A stretch of 64,000 nucleotides of DNA from Auriscalpium vulgare (GCA_019915015.1 JAHBBC010000026.1:372001-436000); one strand, 5' to 3'. Positions 54,134 to 64,000 are shown, counted from the first letter of the stretch. The notes: generated by a model from the letters alone, not told the origin. Translations and numbers: made by a program.

Positions 54134-54158
54134 ACACGATTGATGCGAGAATACCGTT
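54134..54158 (-). repeat. 3' conserved motif of tiny-ORF unit, copy 5
   Basis: The minus strand reads GGTATTCTCGCATCAATCGT, about 463 bp downstream of the copy-5 ATG. Confidence 0.45.
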
Positions 54159-54483
54159 GCCACGTTTTCGACAGCCCTTATCAAGACATTTCCCGACAAT
54201 GCAATGTCATCGAGCATCGCGCACTATTCCCTGTAATCCACATGGGCGCTACATTGACGATTCCAGGCTCGCAGGACGACGTACTCGACTCCCTCTGTGG
54301 AGATGATGCAACAAAGCAGCTCATTTCTTGGTGGGCTGCATCCTGCGTGTCAATGCGGGTCCGTGTAGCTATGTAGGGCCGGACCTGCATTAACAACAGT
54401 CCATTGGCTACGCTGCCTCACTCGAACGCTGCGCACCGCTGCCTACCAAGATTGCTACGCGCCTCGCGCAGTCTCCTCGCCCC

Positions 54484-54618
54484 CTACTCGAGGCTGCGGT
54501 AAAACTTCCGCCATATTTGTCGAGGTAGCCGACGACGGAGACACAGAGTTATATGCGGCGCAGAGTAAAGGGCCAGGATGAGGAGGAGCACATGGGGCGT
54601 GGGCGGGCAGAGGTGCAT
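54484..54618 (-). CDS. Tiny-ORF family, copy 5 (44 aa)
   Basis: ATG at 54618 opens MHLCPPTPHVLLLILALYSA, followed by an Arg-rich divergent tail to the TAG at 54484-54486. N-terminus and 5' leader nearly equal copy 4 (42867, opposite strand). Function unknown; could be the first exon of a longer gene. Confidence 0.5.
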   Translation of the reverse strand: MHLCPPTPHVLLLILALYSAPHITLCLRRRLPRQIWRKFYRSLE

Positions 54619-54740
54619 GGCGGCGCGGGGGCAGAAGAGTTGGGTGGTACGGGCGGGGTAGGCTGGTTTATATAGGCCGGAGTGTTTGATTCGAGGGTGG
54701 ATGCCAAATAGCGAGGGGAGGGGGGACGCGTTGACGCGTC
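54619..54740 (-). promoter_or_regulatory. Promoter block of tiny-ORF copy 5
   Basis: Two ACGCGT sites (54726-54731, 54735-54740), the TTTGGC...CAAACACTCCGG element and TATAAA (complement of 54667-54672) 49 bp before the ATG, identical spacing to copy 4. Confidence 0.6.
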
Positions 54741-55454
54741 GGCATCACGTGGGGGGGAGTCTGTTTGCGGGTGCTTCTTCTGTGCCATCATGATCTCGCA
54801 CTTGCTTCTCACTCCTCTGCATCCTTGCTGACTGCTTGATACTTTGTCTCTGATGTCTCTGACAGATCTCTGTGCATGCATGCACGTACGACAAACGGCT
54901 GGTCCAACATCCTTCTAAGGACCGTACCAATCGGATGGCTGGTGAGCTCGCAAAGCCTCGCATGAGCAGCTAGCGCGAGACGGAAGGACAGGATGAGGTG
55001 AGCAGGAAATTTATCCTATTTTTTCTTGTTCATCGCTGACTACACAGTCCATAGGGCGCTCGGCACTATGCGATCCCGAAGAAATTCACTCGACAGAGGG
55101 CACCGCCGCTTCTCCTGGTGATACCGAGCCGAGCAGCCCTGACCAGCTCGGATTTCCATCCTGTTTGCGGCAGCGGGCTCAAACCTTCCTGTTCTCTACG
55201 GTGCGCAATGCGCTATGATCTTTATTTCACAGACTTCTCACACGCAGTCCATTTTCTTCTCGTTACGCCCAGTGAACCTCCGCTAGTGGCATATGCTGAG
55301 TACGCGCTTCTTTCCCGTCGCCATACCAAGAGTCCGTTGACGAGAAGATCTTCTGCGCGCGGAGGACTTTCCACTGTGAACATGGCCGACCGGGGCACGA
55401 GCACTTGCAATGTTGATGCTCGCGGCGGGGCGTTGCGACTAAACTACAGAACGT
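54741..55454. other. Intergenic stretch, nothing recognised
   Basis: No supported gene. The segment 55380-55474 aligns with the exon-like part upstream of the repeat-family intron in copies 3 and 4 (TGCAATGTYGATGCTCG). Confidence 0.35.
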
Positions 55455-55765
55455 TAGTATGCCAGCCTTCGTGGGTGAGTCCGAACGTCTTCTACCGCCG
55501 ACGGATGCCCATGTACTGACATTGCTTCCGCAGAGCGCGTGCGCATCGGGGTTCCACAGGACGTGCAGCTCGAATATGTGTTCTTACACGCATACATCAC
55601 GTCCCAACCGCTCACTCTCCCGCCTCACTAGACCGTTCTATGCGCAGAAGTTCCGTGCTGACTCTGATGCCCTTCCTGTAGCCTCGCCGGTCTCTCTACC
55701 CGCTTACCCGACTCCGACTTTGACAGCCCGCGTCGCTCGAGGCGTATCCCTCACTCTTCTTCGCG
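55455..55765 (+). repeat. Spliced-looking repeat family, copy 5
   Basis: Best-preserved intron-like block: 55475-55533 (GTGAGT...GTACTGAC...CTTCCGCAG, 59 nt), then CAACCGCTCACTCTCCCGCC and CCTCACTAGACCG. It faces the 3' end of the F-box locus at 56140-59167, the same tail-to-tail layout as copies 2 and 3. Confidence 0.55.
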
Positions 55766-56704
55766 ATGCCATGAAGGCCCGCGGTCGTAGTCGATCCCAT
55801 CCGTTCGCTCCCACACACATCTCTGCTGGAAATTATTTGAAGATTGGGGCAGGGAATGCGCCGGTTCAGCGAAACGCATCTCATTCTCAGGAACCAATTA
55901 TGACGACTCCATACTTTACATGCCTATGCCCGTGATAATTATAGTCAAATGATCGTTAAACGTGTCGTTGTCTAGGATTGAGCATCAAACTCACGATTGG
56001 CCAATGAATGCGGTATGGACTAGAGAAGCGTGACAGCACGAAGAACCCAAGTATACAGGCGTGTACGTACATAGCGCTCCGATTCATTACGCGGGCAGTC
56101 ATGGTCTGCTCAAATACAATCCACATCCATGAAGTCCTGCACAGAAAATCAACATAACAGCCTGTGATGCGGGAGTGCTGTCACGCACGCTCCATATCTC
56201 CGACAGCGTGCAAGCGATTATACACCGCAAACTCCACTCGCATCTCCTCGCACACGCGGATGACCTCATGGACCCCGCCATCATGAGCATCCCGCGACAC
56301 CGTCACGAGGCGTAGCGCCGGCAGCCTGCACAGGGAATTTGCCAGACAAGCACTCAGCACACGCGCCTCCTTGTCGTCCACGTCACACAGATCCGGGTGA
56401 TAGGCAACGTGGTTGAGGGTACGTGGGAGCATGACCATTTCGTGAGGGAACGTCCGAAGCTCGAGTCTCTCCAGCCGCGTGCAGCGGTCGAGGATGTCCT
56501 GCAGGTCCTGGTTGGGAAGCATGTCGTCATCGGTGAGCCGCAGCGACGTGATGCTACCCAGCGCGTCGCCGAGGGCGGGAAGAACGCTCTCCGAGTCGGT
56601 GTCGTTCCAAAGAAAGACGAACTCCAGCTCGCGCAGGGCAGAGATGTTGACGGCTTCAAGAATCCGTAATGTCGAGGCCATATCCTCAACTGTGATTTTG
56701 AGGC

Positions 56705-56712
56705 TGCGCAGG
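56705..56712. repeat. Target-site duplication, left copy (TGCGCAGG)
   Basis: Identical to 58558-58565 across the inserted element; 8 bp is the size typical of hAT transposons. Confidence 0.85.
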
Positions 56713-58557
56713 TAGTGCTGCCACGGTTCGGTTCGGTCCGGTTCAGGCCAAAATTTTTGGAACCCCGAACCGGACCATTGGTTCAGTTCACAGAATTTCT
56801 GAACCCCGAACTGGACCACACCGAACCGGTTCAGCTGGTTCGGTTCTGGTTCAAACTTGGTTCGAACCAAGAACCAATTCAAATTTGCTTATTTTTCAGT
56901 CAGAAACATAAGAAGGCTATATGTCATTGCCAAGTGTAGCTAAGAACCACACAGGTGCCTGCCTCCTCAGGAATCAGGATATTGAGCAAGTCAGGCAACT
57001 CAGGTGGACTGGCCATGGGATTACTTCAGCAAGCGCACATACAACAAGTGTACATGCGCACTCACAACACTTTACGAAGGCACAAGCAACTTAGCACATT
57101 CTCTCTTCACTCTAGCTCAATGCTCAAGGATTTCTCAAGCTCAATGGGAGTCGCTCTTTTTTTTTAGACCTCTTCAGCCTCGTGACTGGTCCTTTTGGTT
57201 AGCTTCAGGGACATGCACCTTGTGGATTCCGCAAGGCACTGTTCCCTACACAATTGTTACCCAATCAACCATTTCCCTATTTGTTATCCTTCGAGCGTGT
57301 CGCACCCTCTCGTCATAGGTCATGCGGACCTGATTTTCCCAAAAAGGTGGAGAGAGAGAAAGAGGACGAACGAAGAGCCGTTCCCTCAAGCAGGCGACTG
57401 GAATACCTCAATGGAGCATGCAAGGTGAGGGAAGGAAAGCAAGATTGCTTGTATTCCATAATAAGATTTCCGTCTCGTCAATTGATATTACGCTCCCATG
57501 CCATATTTCGCCCACCGTGTTCGCCTAAGCCCGTTTGACTTGGCGACTCTTCGCTAGGTCTTTTCTTGGTCTCGGAAAGTTCGTTCGCGTGTTCAAGCCA
57601 TGGCGTCCCATTATGGTGATTCACTATGGTGCCCGAGGAGCGCTACTTGTGGATTCTTGAGCTGTGAAGTCTCGGGTGTCAACTCCCAAGGGTAGATTGC
57701 TTAGTCATCACTTGTACCAGTACACTCTATGTGTGCGCACATAGGCTACTTCTCACGGTTCACCAGCACCGCGCCCCTCCCTGCCACCTACCCGACACCT
57801 CCCACCGTGTCACCTCCCTCCGCTCTCGCCTTGGTTCGCCAAACCTTCGCCGCCCAGCTCCGCCCTCATCAGATTTCCATCAGAACGCACAGCCCACGCC
57901 CTCCCAACTTATCGCTGACGTTGTGACTCGCAACATTCCCACGCAACTCGGGTACCGCCCCAGTTGGCCATTGTCCCTGCGATCATTTTTCTCCTCATTG
58001 TTCCGGCTGTTCCCGCCTCCCGCGACCCGGCGCCCTCCAGCGCTCTAGGATTATGGTTATAGACAGCTTACCACCCTACTACCTGTGGGTGCCCATCACC
58101 GCCACCCATAGTAATTTCTTCTGCTAGTGCTACATGTAGAATGTAGCACATCACATGTTCAACCTTCCTCAATACGCAACCAGCAGGTGCCGTGCAGCTG
58201 ACATCAACGGTGACTCGGAGCCTCCTGCGCATGATTGTAAGGGCAGATGATCCATTTGATTGAATTTTTTTTTTGGATTTGTCCCCTCATAGCAATTCAT
58301 GTACTCATTCACCATTTATTCTAGTAAGCACATTGTATTTCCTATTAATTTTGCCAACACAGAGGTTGGGAAAAACTTCATAGTTCGGTTGGTTCGGACC
58401 AGGTTCGAACCATACCCTTTGGTTCACCACCCGCTGAACCGTGAACCGGACCGCTGGTTCAGGTTCAGCTCAACCTTGAACCTGAACCGGACCAAGCCCC
58501 GAACCGAACCTGGTTCAGGTTCGAACCATGGTTCAGAACCGAACCGCGGCAGCACTA
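56713..58557. mobile_element. Non-autonomous hAT-type transposon, 1845 bp
   Basis: Ends are inverted: both start TAGTGCTGCC, then after one mismatched base CGGTTCGGTTC. It is flanked by the 8-bp duplication TGCGCAGG. Subterminal regions (about 56725-56880 and 58380-58550) are packed with GGTTC/GAACC motifs in both directions, the kind of arrayed short motif hAT transposases bind. The interior is AT-richer than the host DNA and has only short open frames and no transposase domain, so it must have been moved in trans. Contains a T9 run near 57160 and another near 58265. Superfamily assigned from target size and end structure, not from a protein. Confidence 0.85.
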
Positions 58558-58565
58558 TGCGCAGG
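58558..58565. repeat. Target-site duplication, right copy (TGCGCAGG)
   Basis: See 56705-56712. Confidence 0.85.
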
Positions 58566-59468
58566 GCCGACGGCGGGAACGCGACAGAGTGATCTGTGCT
58601 GGGGTGGGAAGTGCAACCGTGGTAATCGAGACGATGGAGGCTGGGCCAAAGCTCAATGAAGGGAGGGACAACCGCTGGTGCGCCGCTAATAGCCAGGTAC
58701 GTGATCCGCAAGTCCAGTGCGCGCAGGCCCTCCACCAGTACGTGCGGGGCGGATGGATAGCCATCGACATCCAGGCCCAACGCGGTGATGTTCGGACAGA
58801 GCTGGAGTAGTTTGATGAGGTCCGTGAAGTCATCTGACAGGAGCGCTCGAGTCTGCCGCATGTATTTTCCGAGCTGCGGGTTTGCGCGGAGACTATCGAG
58901 GATCCTGGCGTGTTTGCGGGGGAAGGTCTGGCGAAAGAGAAGCCGCTGGGAGGGTTGCGTCCAGGAATTGCAAACGAGGGCACATGCGCGTATTGTATGG
59001 AGAGTAAACTCGCTATGTAAGGTGCAGCGGTACACCCAGAGGATGATTTCGAGGTGGACGTCGTACGGCAGTGGGACCGCGGGTTTGGCAGTCGTCAAGG
59101 ACAGCAAGGCGTGGAAGAGCCGTTTTGGTGCTCGGCGTATCCAACGTAGGGTAGATGGGATTGGCATGGTATGAGGAGATTGAGGACGACGTGTCTTGTC
59201 GGGCGGGCAGAGGATAGAGACAAGAAACGAGCAGTGAGGCAGCGGCGGCGGCATAGGTGGCGTCACGTGCTCGGTTCGTATTCGGAGCGCGCGAGCAGAG
59301 GCCTGCAGAGCAAACAAATACAGGTGGGCAGGATGGGTCATCCACAATACGGCAACCGAGCACGCAAATCTCTTGACTTCTTGTTCGCCGGTCGGACGGC
59401 CTAGAGCTGCGCTCGCCTGAGACACTGTATGGACAAAATAACACGAATAGCTGGGCTGAAAGTGACAG

Positions 59469-59800
59469 TCAGATCCAATCGACATGCCGCGGACGCTGTC
59501 ACTTCTTGTCAGTCCCAAGAACCAAAAACGCTGATCTACACGCACGCGGAAGCACCCCGGCACCTCATGCACAGCGAACTCCACCCCGTCTTCCCGACAC
59601 GCCCTCTCAAACTCGTCCAGCACCTTCCGCGATGACCGACGCGTCGCCGTGACCAGCTGCAGTCCTGGAAGTGCACTGGCTGCATCCAAAAGCAGTCGCG
59701 CATGGGCAACCTGCTCTTGTCCCAGTCCGCGGTCTTGGACGTGGTACCCAAGGTGCCTGAGGGCAGGCGGAGACCGTACGCCTCCTTTGGTAGTTGCGGG
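59469..59800 (-). pseudogene. F-box gene relic (C-terminal part with intact last intron)
   Basis: The minus strand encodes LRHLGYHVQDRGLGQEQVAHARLLLDAASALPGLQLVTATRRSS..., the extreme C-terminal repeats. It ends with a 50-nt intron 59496-59545 (GTGCG...GTGACAG) and a 27-nt exon RPRHVDWI. The F-box and most of the gene are absent; sequence upstream of about 59800 is unrelated. Confidence 0.65.
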
Positions 59801-59829
59801 AGGATCGGGTGTGTCCCCACGAAATCTTC

Positions 59830-60659
59830 TCTACCATCTCGGCTACTTTCAAACTACCAAGACATACATCCCATCTAGGCGGAGTTCCGACGAAAATGTA
59901 CATAGTTGATGCGAGCGGCCACTGGCAGGTATGTGGCAAGCCTCATGTCTCGCTGACCGCCAATGTGACAAGAGCTGTGGCATGCATAACCGCACAATGC
60001 TTCACGGTTCGTGCATATTTTTAGACCGTAGATGTAATACGGCTAACTTGCGTTGCATCTCCGCACTACCGTGCGCCAAAAATCATCGACTGGGTCCAAC
60101 TCCACGTGCTGAGCTCCCCGCATCCCTGCCGTTGCTGCTCGTATGGCCTGCCGCGGCCAGCGGCTTTTTTCGCACCAGACCTTGGACGCACACAGGAGCA
60201 CCCGCTTAGGCCGCGCTTGTTCGTGCTCACAAAGTTCCCGGCCCTGCACTGTGTTGCTCCCGTCGAAATGAACGCTTTGGCACGATCCGCCGTCACGATC
60301 AGGCACACAACGAGAGTGAGTGAGTAGAAACCTCCTCTCAAATGTGTCGGCTCACTACGAATATGACAACTTGTGATAACTTATGAGCTCCTCGCCCCGG
60401 ATAATCGTCGTAGTGGCGTTCACCTTTACTCATTTGCGGCCGCATAGAGTTACAAGACCGAGAGGCAACAATTGCAATACATATACCGGCAGGTCATACA
60501 GGGATATCCGTACGTACAATCAAATAAAGAGGTTAGGCATAACAACTCACAAGAGGAAGCGACGATACACTGAAGCGACAATACACTGAAGTGATGATAC
60601 ACCTTGGAAACAAAATGAAGAACCACCACTAAGAGGTTGGAAGCCTGTCAGCTCGGCCA
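59830..60659. other. Intergenic stretch with a short tandem repeat
   Basis: No supported gene. Near 60555-60602 three units of about 15 bp (CGATACACTGAAG) follow the 3' end of the exonuclease-like gene. Confidence 0.4.
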
Positions 60660-61459
60660 TCACACATAATACCCTGTAAACCCAGGGGGAACTAGCTCAA
60701 ACGGCCAACCTTGCGGCTCAATGGCTGCCTCCATCTGCTCCGAGTAGGTGAGGTACATGTCCAAGCTCGCCCGCGCGTTTTCCAGCTGGCGCAAATCAGA
60801 ATTGCAAACTAATGATCCAATCGTGGAACAACTAACCGGTTCAAGTGTCGAGTCCTGGATCCTCCGTCCCATCAGTCTCATCATCATCGTAATCAGTCCG
60901 ATGGGCGTAGGAATGGGACGGAGCGCCTTGATAAACGGACGATATAGCGCGACGTCGCGTGTCTTCGTTGCCTGGTGCTGAATCCCCAGCACTAGTAGGG
61001 TATGTTCAGTTGAAACACAGTATTCGCATTTCACTTATGATGCTTACCCGACAGGTCTCTGTAAAGGCAGTGCCCGACGATGACCTTATTGGAGATGATG
61101 CTCAGCACTTGCTGCTGGACTTGGGGAAAGCTAACTGCCTCGGCTTTGTGGTGCGTGAGACGGGATATATAAGAGTTGCACAAGGAAAATCCTCACGGGA
61201 ATTAAGATGGTGCGCCTCGATGCCTGTCATCTCCGTGTGATAGTCGATGACCCCGGGCCACGTGGGCCTCACGTAGCAACACAAGAGTTGATGTCCATTA
61301 ATATCCGTGATTCCGACGCGGCTGAGAAGAAATTAGCATTGGTAGGCCGTGAATGAATGTCAGCTATACATACGCCAGCATATCGGTAGATCCTCCAATT
61401 CCGATACCAACCCTAATGCAGGACAGGGCTACGATCTGGTCACGAGTAGGGCGCGGCAT
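60660..61459 (-). CDS. REX4/ISG20-like exonuclease-fold protein, catalytic residues replaced (192 aa, five exons)
   Basis: Exons 61374-61459, 61197-61321, 61048-61134, 60837-60991 and 60660-60785; introns of 51-62 nt; all phases join. The exonuclease fold is clear: QIVALSCIRVGIGIGGSTDM (Exo I region), LARVGITDINGHQLLCCYVR, VIDYHTEMTGI, FPQVQQQVLSIISNKVIVGH, LYRDLSVLG (Exo II), TKTRDVALYRPF, and LENARASLDMYL (Exo III). Family members have D-x-E in VALDCEMVG; here it is S-x-I. The Exo III HSSVEDARA is STLEPLENARA, losing the His and Asp. Only the Exo II Asp remains. So the fold is predicted without nuclease activity. The 51-nt last intron is in phase and stop-free, so it may be retained. A longer start 69 bp upstream exists but lies close to the TATAAAA at about 61542-61548. 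Confidence 0.8.
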
Positions 61460-61541
61460 ACGAATATGGATCGAAGGGGGTGAGTAAAATGGGCGGGAGT
61501 GGACGAGGCTGAGGATGAGGAGAGCGGTCATTGCTGGAGGT

Positions 61542-61550
61542 ATTTTATAG
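61542..61550 (-). promoter_or_regulatory. TATA box of the exonuclease-like gene
   Basis: The minus strand reads CTATAAAATACC, about 85 bp upstream of the ATG at 61459, a usual distance for a short 5' leader. Confidence 0.5.
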
Positions 61551-61642
61551 AGACCACCTCTGTGTGGTACACAATTAGATGAATTCTTGACGGGCGTGGA
61601 AATAATTTCACCTGGAGGACAGCACAAAAGCAGAATATATTG

Positions 61643-61927
61643 ATGTACCATTTTGCGGGTACGACGAGCCCAGCACAAATAGATCGGAACACGGGAGAGC
61701 TGGAGAAGATGTCGGCTCCCATCCTAAAGAAGTCGTTAATGAAGTACGAGGAAGAATTGCGAGACACGAACAAGCGAGGTTTGCGTCTGGATTATCGTTT
61801 GGGAAGGGTGAAAGGGGCACAGATAATCCTGGACGAACACCCTATCCAAAATGTCAATGTTGACGGGGGCGAGGGGACAGCCCGCGCGTCATGCACGAGG
61901 GGTAAATTGCGCAGTGTAACGATGTGA
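61643..61927 (+). CDS. Possible small protein or first exon (94 aa), low support
   Basis: ATG at 61643, MYHFAGTTSPAQIDRNTGEL, charged and not low-complexity (KKSLMKYEEELRDTNKRGLR), ending at a TGA after SVTM. It is divergent from the exonuclease-like gene. No family, no paralogue here, so it may be chance. Confidence 0.25.
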   Translation: MYHFAGTTSPAQIDRNTGELEKMSAPILKKSLMKYEEELRDTNKRGLRLDYRLGRVKGAQIILDEHPIQNVNVDGGEGTARASCTRGKLRSVTM

Positions 61928-62720
61928 GTTAATGGATAGAATTCGTGCTTACGCTTACTCTCCTCAGACTTACCTCCCTGCGGTATCGACGACTCTGAGG
62001 CTCATCCAATGCCAGGCGGAGCCTAGTCTTCGATGAGTTTATCAGTCAGATAGCAGCCTTACAGCTAGAGATTATTTCCTCACAAACGTGACACGTCGCT
62101 CGGCAGACCGGTGCGAGCCTCTATTAGTATTTGCCACAGGTGCGTGTGGTCACACGGACGATCCCCTTCTCCGCGCTCCCTCATGTCTCCTCGTCCATGG
62201 CGCACGCTAGTCCGCTTCCGCTGCATCGAGACAATCGCGGCCTTCTCGGGCTTGCTCCTCCATTTTTCATTGCCGCCAGCACGGTCCGTGATCACACTGA
62301 CACCGACTCGGCCACCGTGATCGAGCTGTGCGCCTCGGTGTCATTAGCAACTACCCTCTCCGTTAAATTGGTACCGACCCCTGAACCGAGCCGTATTGCC
62401 ACCGTGGCGATCGATCATCTTCCGCGTACCCAATTTCTCCGCGGAACGGCGCCCATCTGCGCGCCGGCCGCCACCACACGGCTAGGCGAGTATATACCCA
62501 CTTCTGCCGACCCGTGTGTCAGCATCCTCAATCGCCAAACGTTTAGGCCAACCAAAGCTTTTCATCACGCAACATCCCAGGGTGCTGGCGCGCGGGCGCC
62601 CTTTCTGGCCCAGAAGGAGGAACCAAGTGGCGGTCTTCGGGGGCGTATCCGTCACGAGGGAAAATTCTGCGATACAACAGACCATTTTCCGGGACACACA
62701 TAATGTCTTGTAATCATTGT
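61928..62720. other. Stretch with one unassigned open frame
   Basis: An open frame of up to 190 codons covers 62131-62703 (+) but overlaps others and has no recognisable domain. I do not call a gene. Confidence 0.35.
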
Positions 62721-62721
62721 G

Positions 62722-63560
62722 TCAAATCCAGTCGACGTGCCGCGGGCGCTGTCGCTCCTGTCAGTCTCCATAGCACAAGAACACTGATTTCCACTCACGA
62801 GGAAGCATCCGGGCTCATCATACACACCTCGTCTTCCCGACACGCCCTCCAGACTCCTCCAGCACCTTCCGCGATGACCGCCGCGTCGCCGCTGCAGTGC
62901 TGGAAGCGCATACGTTGCATCCAAGAGCAGCCGAGCATGGAAAATTCTCTTGTCCGAGGGCCCGGCCGTAAATGTGGTACCCAAGGTGTTTGAGGGCAGG
63001 CGGGAGACCGTACGCGTTCTCCGGCAGCCGCGCGAGCACGATCTTCTCAAGGCCTGGGAGCGCCTCAAGCAGCGCACGCGGTGGTGCCTCCACAGTGTCC
63101 ATTATGACGAGCGTGCGTAGCTGCGCGAATATGCCGGACTGGGTGATGTTCGCCCAGACATGTAGTAGCAGCTCGAGGTCGTACCGAGCGGTGGCCAACG
63201 GGCGGTCGACCGCGCTTCATATGGACGCGGCAAGCACCTGCAGCTCACGGGGAGTTGCAATATCTTCTATACCCCACACGAGCAGTTCCACGGAGCGGAT
63301 GTTTATGACGTGTGGAGGAGCACGCTGTGCCCTCGTACGCTGAGGGAGACGGGGCGCACGGGGATGTCCTGCAAGCACGCCACGGGAGCGAGCGGGAGAA
63401 TGTCGAGTATACCTAGACCTATGGTTATGCCGGCGACGTTTGTACACAGCTCTAGCACGGCAAATTCGTTGTCTTCTGATTCGGCAGAATATAGGAGGTG
63501 CGGCATGTCGAAAGTGATCGTGGAGAGGTAGTAGCGTACGGAGGAGCCTGACGCCGACAA
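62722..63560 (-). pseudogene. F-box gene relic, 5'-truncated with several lesions
   Basis: The minus strand has VLELCTNVAGITIGLGILDI, then a stop and frame change, VELLVWGIEDIATPRELQVL, another stop, DLELLLHVWANITQSGIFAQ, LPGLEKIVLARLPENAYGLP, and a further shift near 62900. The last intron 62749-62798 (GTGAGT...GCGACAG, 50 nt) and micro-exon RPRHVDWI are preserved. The F-box itself is missing; beyond 63560 the sequence is GC-rich repeat. Confidence 0.65.
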
Positions 63561-63599
63561 TTGCCATTGGATCGGGACTGTTGAACTCCATCCGGGGAG

Positions 63600-64000
63600 T
63601 ACTACTTCAGTTGCGTCCCGGACCGGGCGGGGCTCGTATGTGCAGCCCGCCCGGTCATGGCGCGGATCCCGCCCGTACCGCGCGGACTCAGCGCGCCCAG
63701 CGATGCTGGAGCAGCTGGAGCCCGTGCGCAGCAAGCGAGACCGCCAGGACCGGGCGGATACCGCCCGGTCTGTGCGCCGCTCGGGAGCCCCGCAACCATC
63801 GCCGCCCGCCGCCGTCGGTGCGCCTGGTCTGTGCGGGCCCGCCTCGTCCACGCGCGTGCCCCTTGCCGCCCTCACCGCGCGCCCCTCGCCGCCTGCACTG
63901 CGCGCCCCTTGTCGCCCTCGCTGCGCGCCCCTGCTCGTCGCCCGCACCGCCCGCCCCTGCTCGTGAGTCGTCACCCGCACCGCCCGCCCCTGTTCGTCGC
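63600..64000. repeat. GC-rich degenerate tandem sequence
   Basis: From about 63840 imperfect units of about 20-25 bp (CGCGCCCCTYGCCGCC, CACCGCCCGCCCCTG) run to the window edge. Open reading here reflects composition, not a gene. Confidence 0.5.
63748..63770. repeat. Perfect palindrome GACCGGGCGG-ATA-CCGCCCGGTC
   Basis: 10-bp arms and a 3-nt centre. GACCGGGCGG-type strings also occur at about 63617 and 63646. It contains CGG-N3-CCG, the general form of fungal Zn2Cys6 factor sites, though composition alone could explain it. Confidence 0.6.

Larger units (their letters stand above)
56140..59167 (-). pseudogene. F-box gene split by a hAT-type insertion
   Basis: The 5' part is 58558-59167, from the ATG at 59167 (MPIPSTLRWIRRAPKRLFHA). 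It has the F-box VPLPYDVHLEIILWVYR...CALVCNSWTQPSQRLLFR and repeats to FPPSALR. The 3' part continues from 56712 with SLKITVEDMASTLRILEAV and runs to VEFAVYNRLHAVGD near 56180. Taking out the 1845-bp element and one 8-bp target copy joins the halves in frame. Closest relative is the gene at 51095-52298. At the 3' end the donor has moved by a base or more (GAGC|GTGCGT), which puts the MDVDCI micro-exon (near 56130) out of frame, so a second lesion may exist. Confidence 0.8.

Noticed and set aside
56880..58300. Search for a transposase inside the hAT-type element
   Set aside because: Only short frames, none with hAT-like residues; the element is called non-autonomous.
61460..61678. Upstream start (MTALLILSLVHSR) for the exonuclease-like gene as a secreted form
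   Set aside because: It lies only about 15-20 bp from the TATA box, so the transcript probably begins after it; its resemblance to the tiny-ORF peptides is too short to count.
62131..62703. 190-codon plus-strand frame
   Set aside because: Lacks an ATG at its beginning, overlaps another open frame and shows no domain or conserved context.
63303..63980. 225-codon minus-strand frame at the window end
   Set aside because: The first part is GC-rich tandem sequence; only its last part matches the F-box family, as a truncated relic.

Overview
The window reads as nuclear DNA of a basidiomycete fungus, most likely a polypore-type Agaricomycete. The genes are intron-dense, with small introns (about 50-70 nt) that have GTRNGT-like donors, CTAAC/CTGAC-like branch points and YAG acceptors. 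GC is high, and the window is dominated by the lineage-specific F-box protein families typical of these fungi. The organism is inferred from this style, not from a marker gene.

Most of the sequence is a birth-and-death gene cluster. About fourteen F-box loci can be seen. Intact-looking ones lie at 11.5-12.6 kb (-), 14.4-16.4 kb (+), 33.8-35.6 kb (+) and 51.1-52.3 kb (-), plus one running off the left edge (1-682, -). The others carry one or more lesions: frameshift (8.5-9.7 kb), internal deletion (20.3-20.7 kb), two frameshifts (29.6-31.5 kb), a single Trp-to-stop change (39.0-40.3 kb), a 1.85-kb hAT-type transposon insertion (56.1-59.2 kb), and 3' relics at 7.9, 36.1, 59.5 and 62.7 kb. The short F-box class shares a final micro-exon of 27-30 nt.

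Between them lie three more dispersed families. (1) A tiny-ORF family has five copies (2.9, 4.7, 5.9, 42.9, 54.5 kb) with a conserved palindrome-TATA promoter, a conserved proline/leucine-rich N-terminus and unrelated C-termini. (2) A family with a common promoter block and N-terminus has six copies (7.3, 10.4, 37.2-38.1, 44.0-44.8, 50.0-50.8, 52.8-53.7 kb); four visibly have coiled-coil or basic 3' parts and one (44 kb) has a different body. (3) A spliced-looking repeat of unknown nature has five copies (7.0, 36.9, 40.7, 41.6, 55.5 kb), lying mostly opposite F-box 3' ends. A segmental duplication of about 3.5 kb links 10.6-14.1 kb with 19.6-24.2 kb.

Three genes stand out from the repeat background: a 359-aa acidic-tailed protein of unknown function (17.3-18.5 kb, -); a seven-exon gene at 46.9-49.0 kb (-) encoding a 557-aa protein with three Cys6 clusters of Zn2Cys6 spacing, each preceded by a related non-Cys segment; and a five-exon REX4/ISG20-like exonuclease-fold gene (60.7-61.5 kb, -) whose first and last catalytic motifs are replaced. 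The F-box proteins would act as substrate receptors of SCF ubiquitin ligases; nothing in the sequence says what they bind. Long stretches (0.7-2.6, 16.4-17.3, 24.6-29.6, 31.6-33.7, 45.5-46.9, 61.5-62.7 kb) contain no gene I can support.
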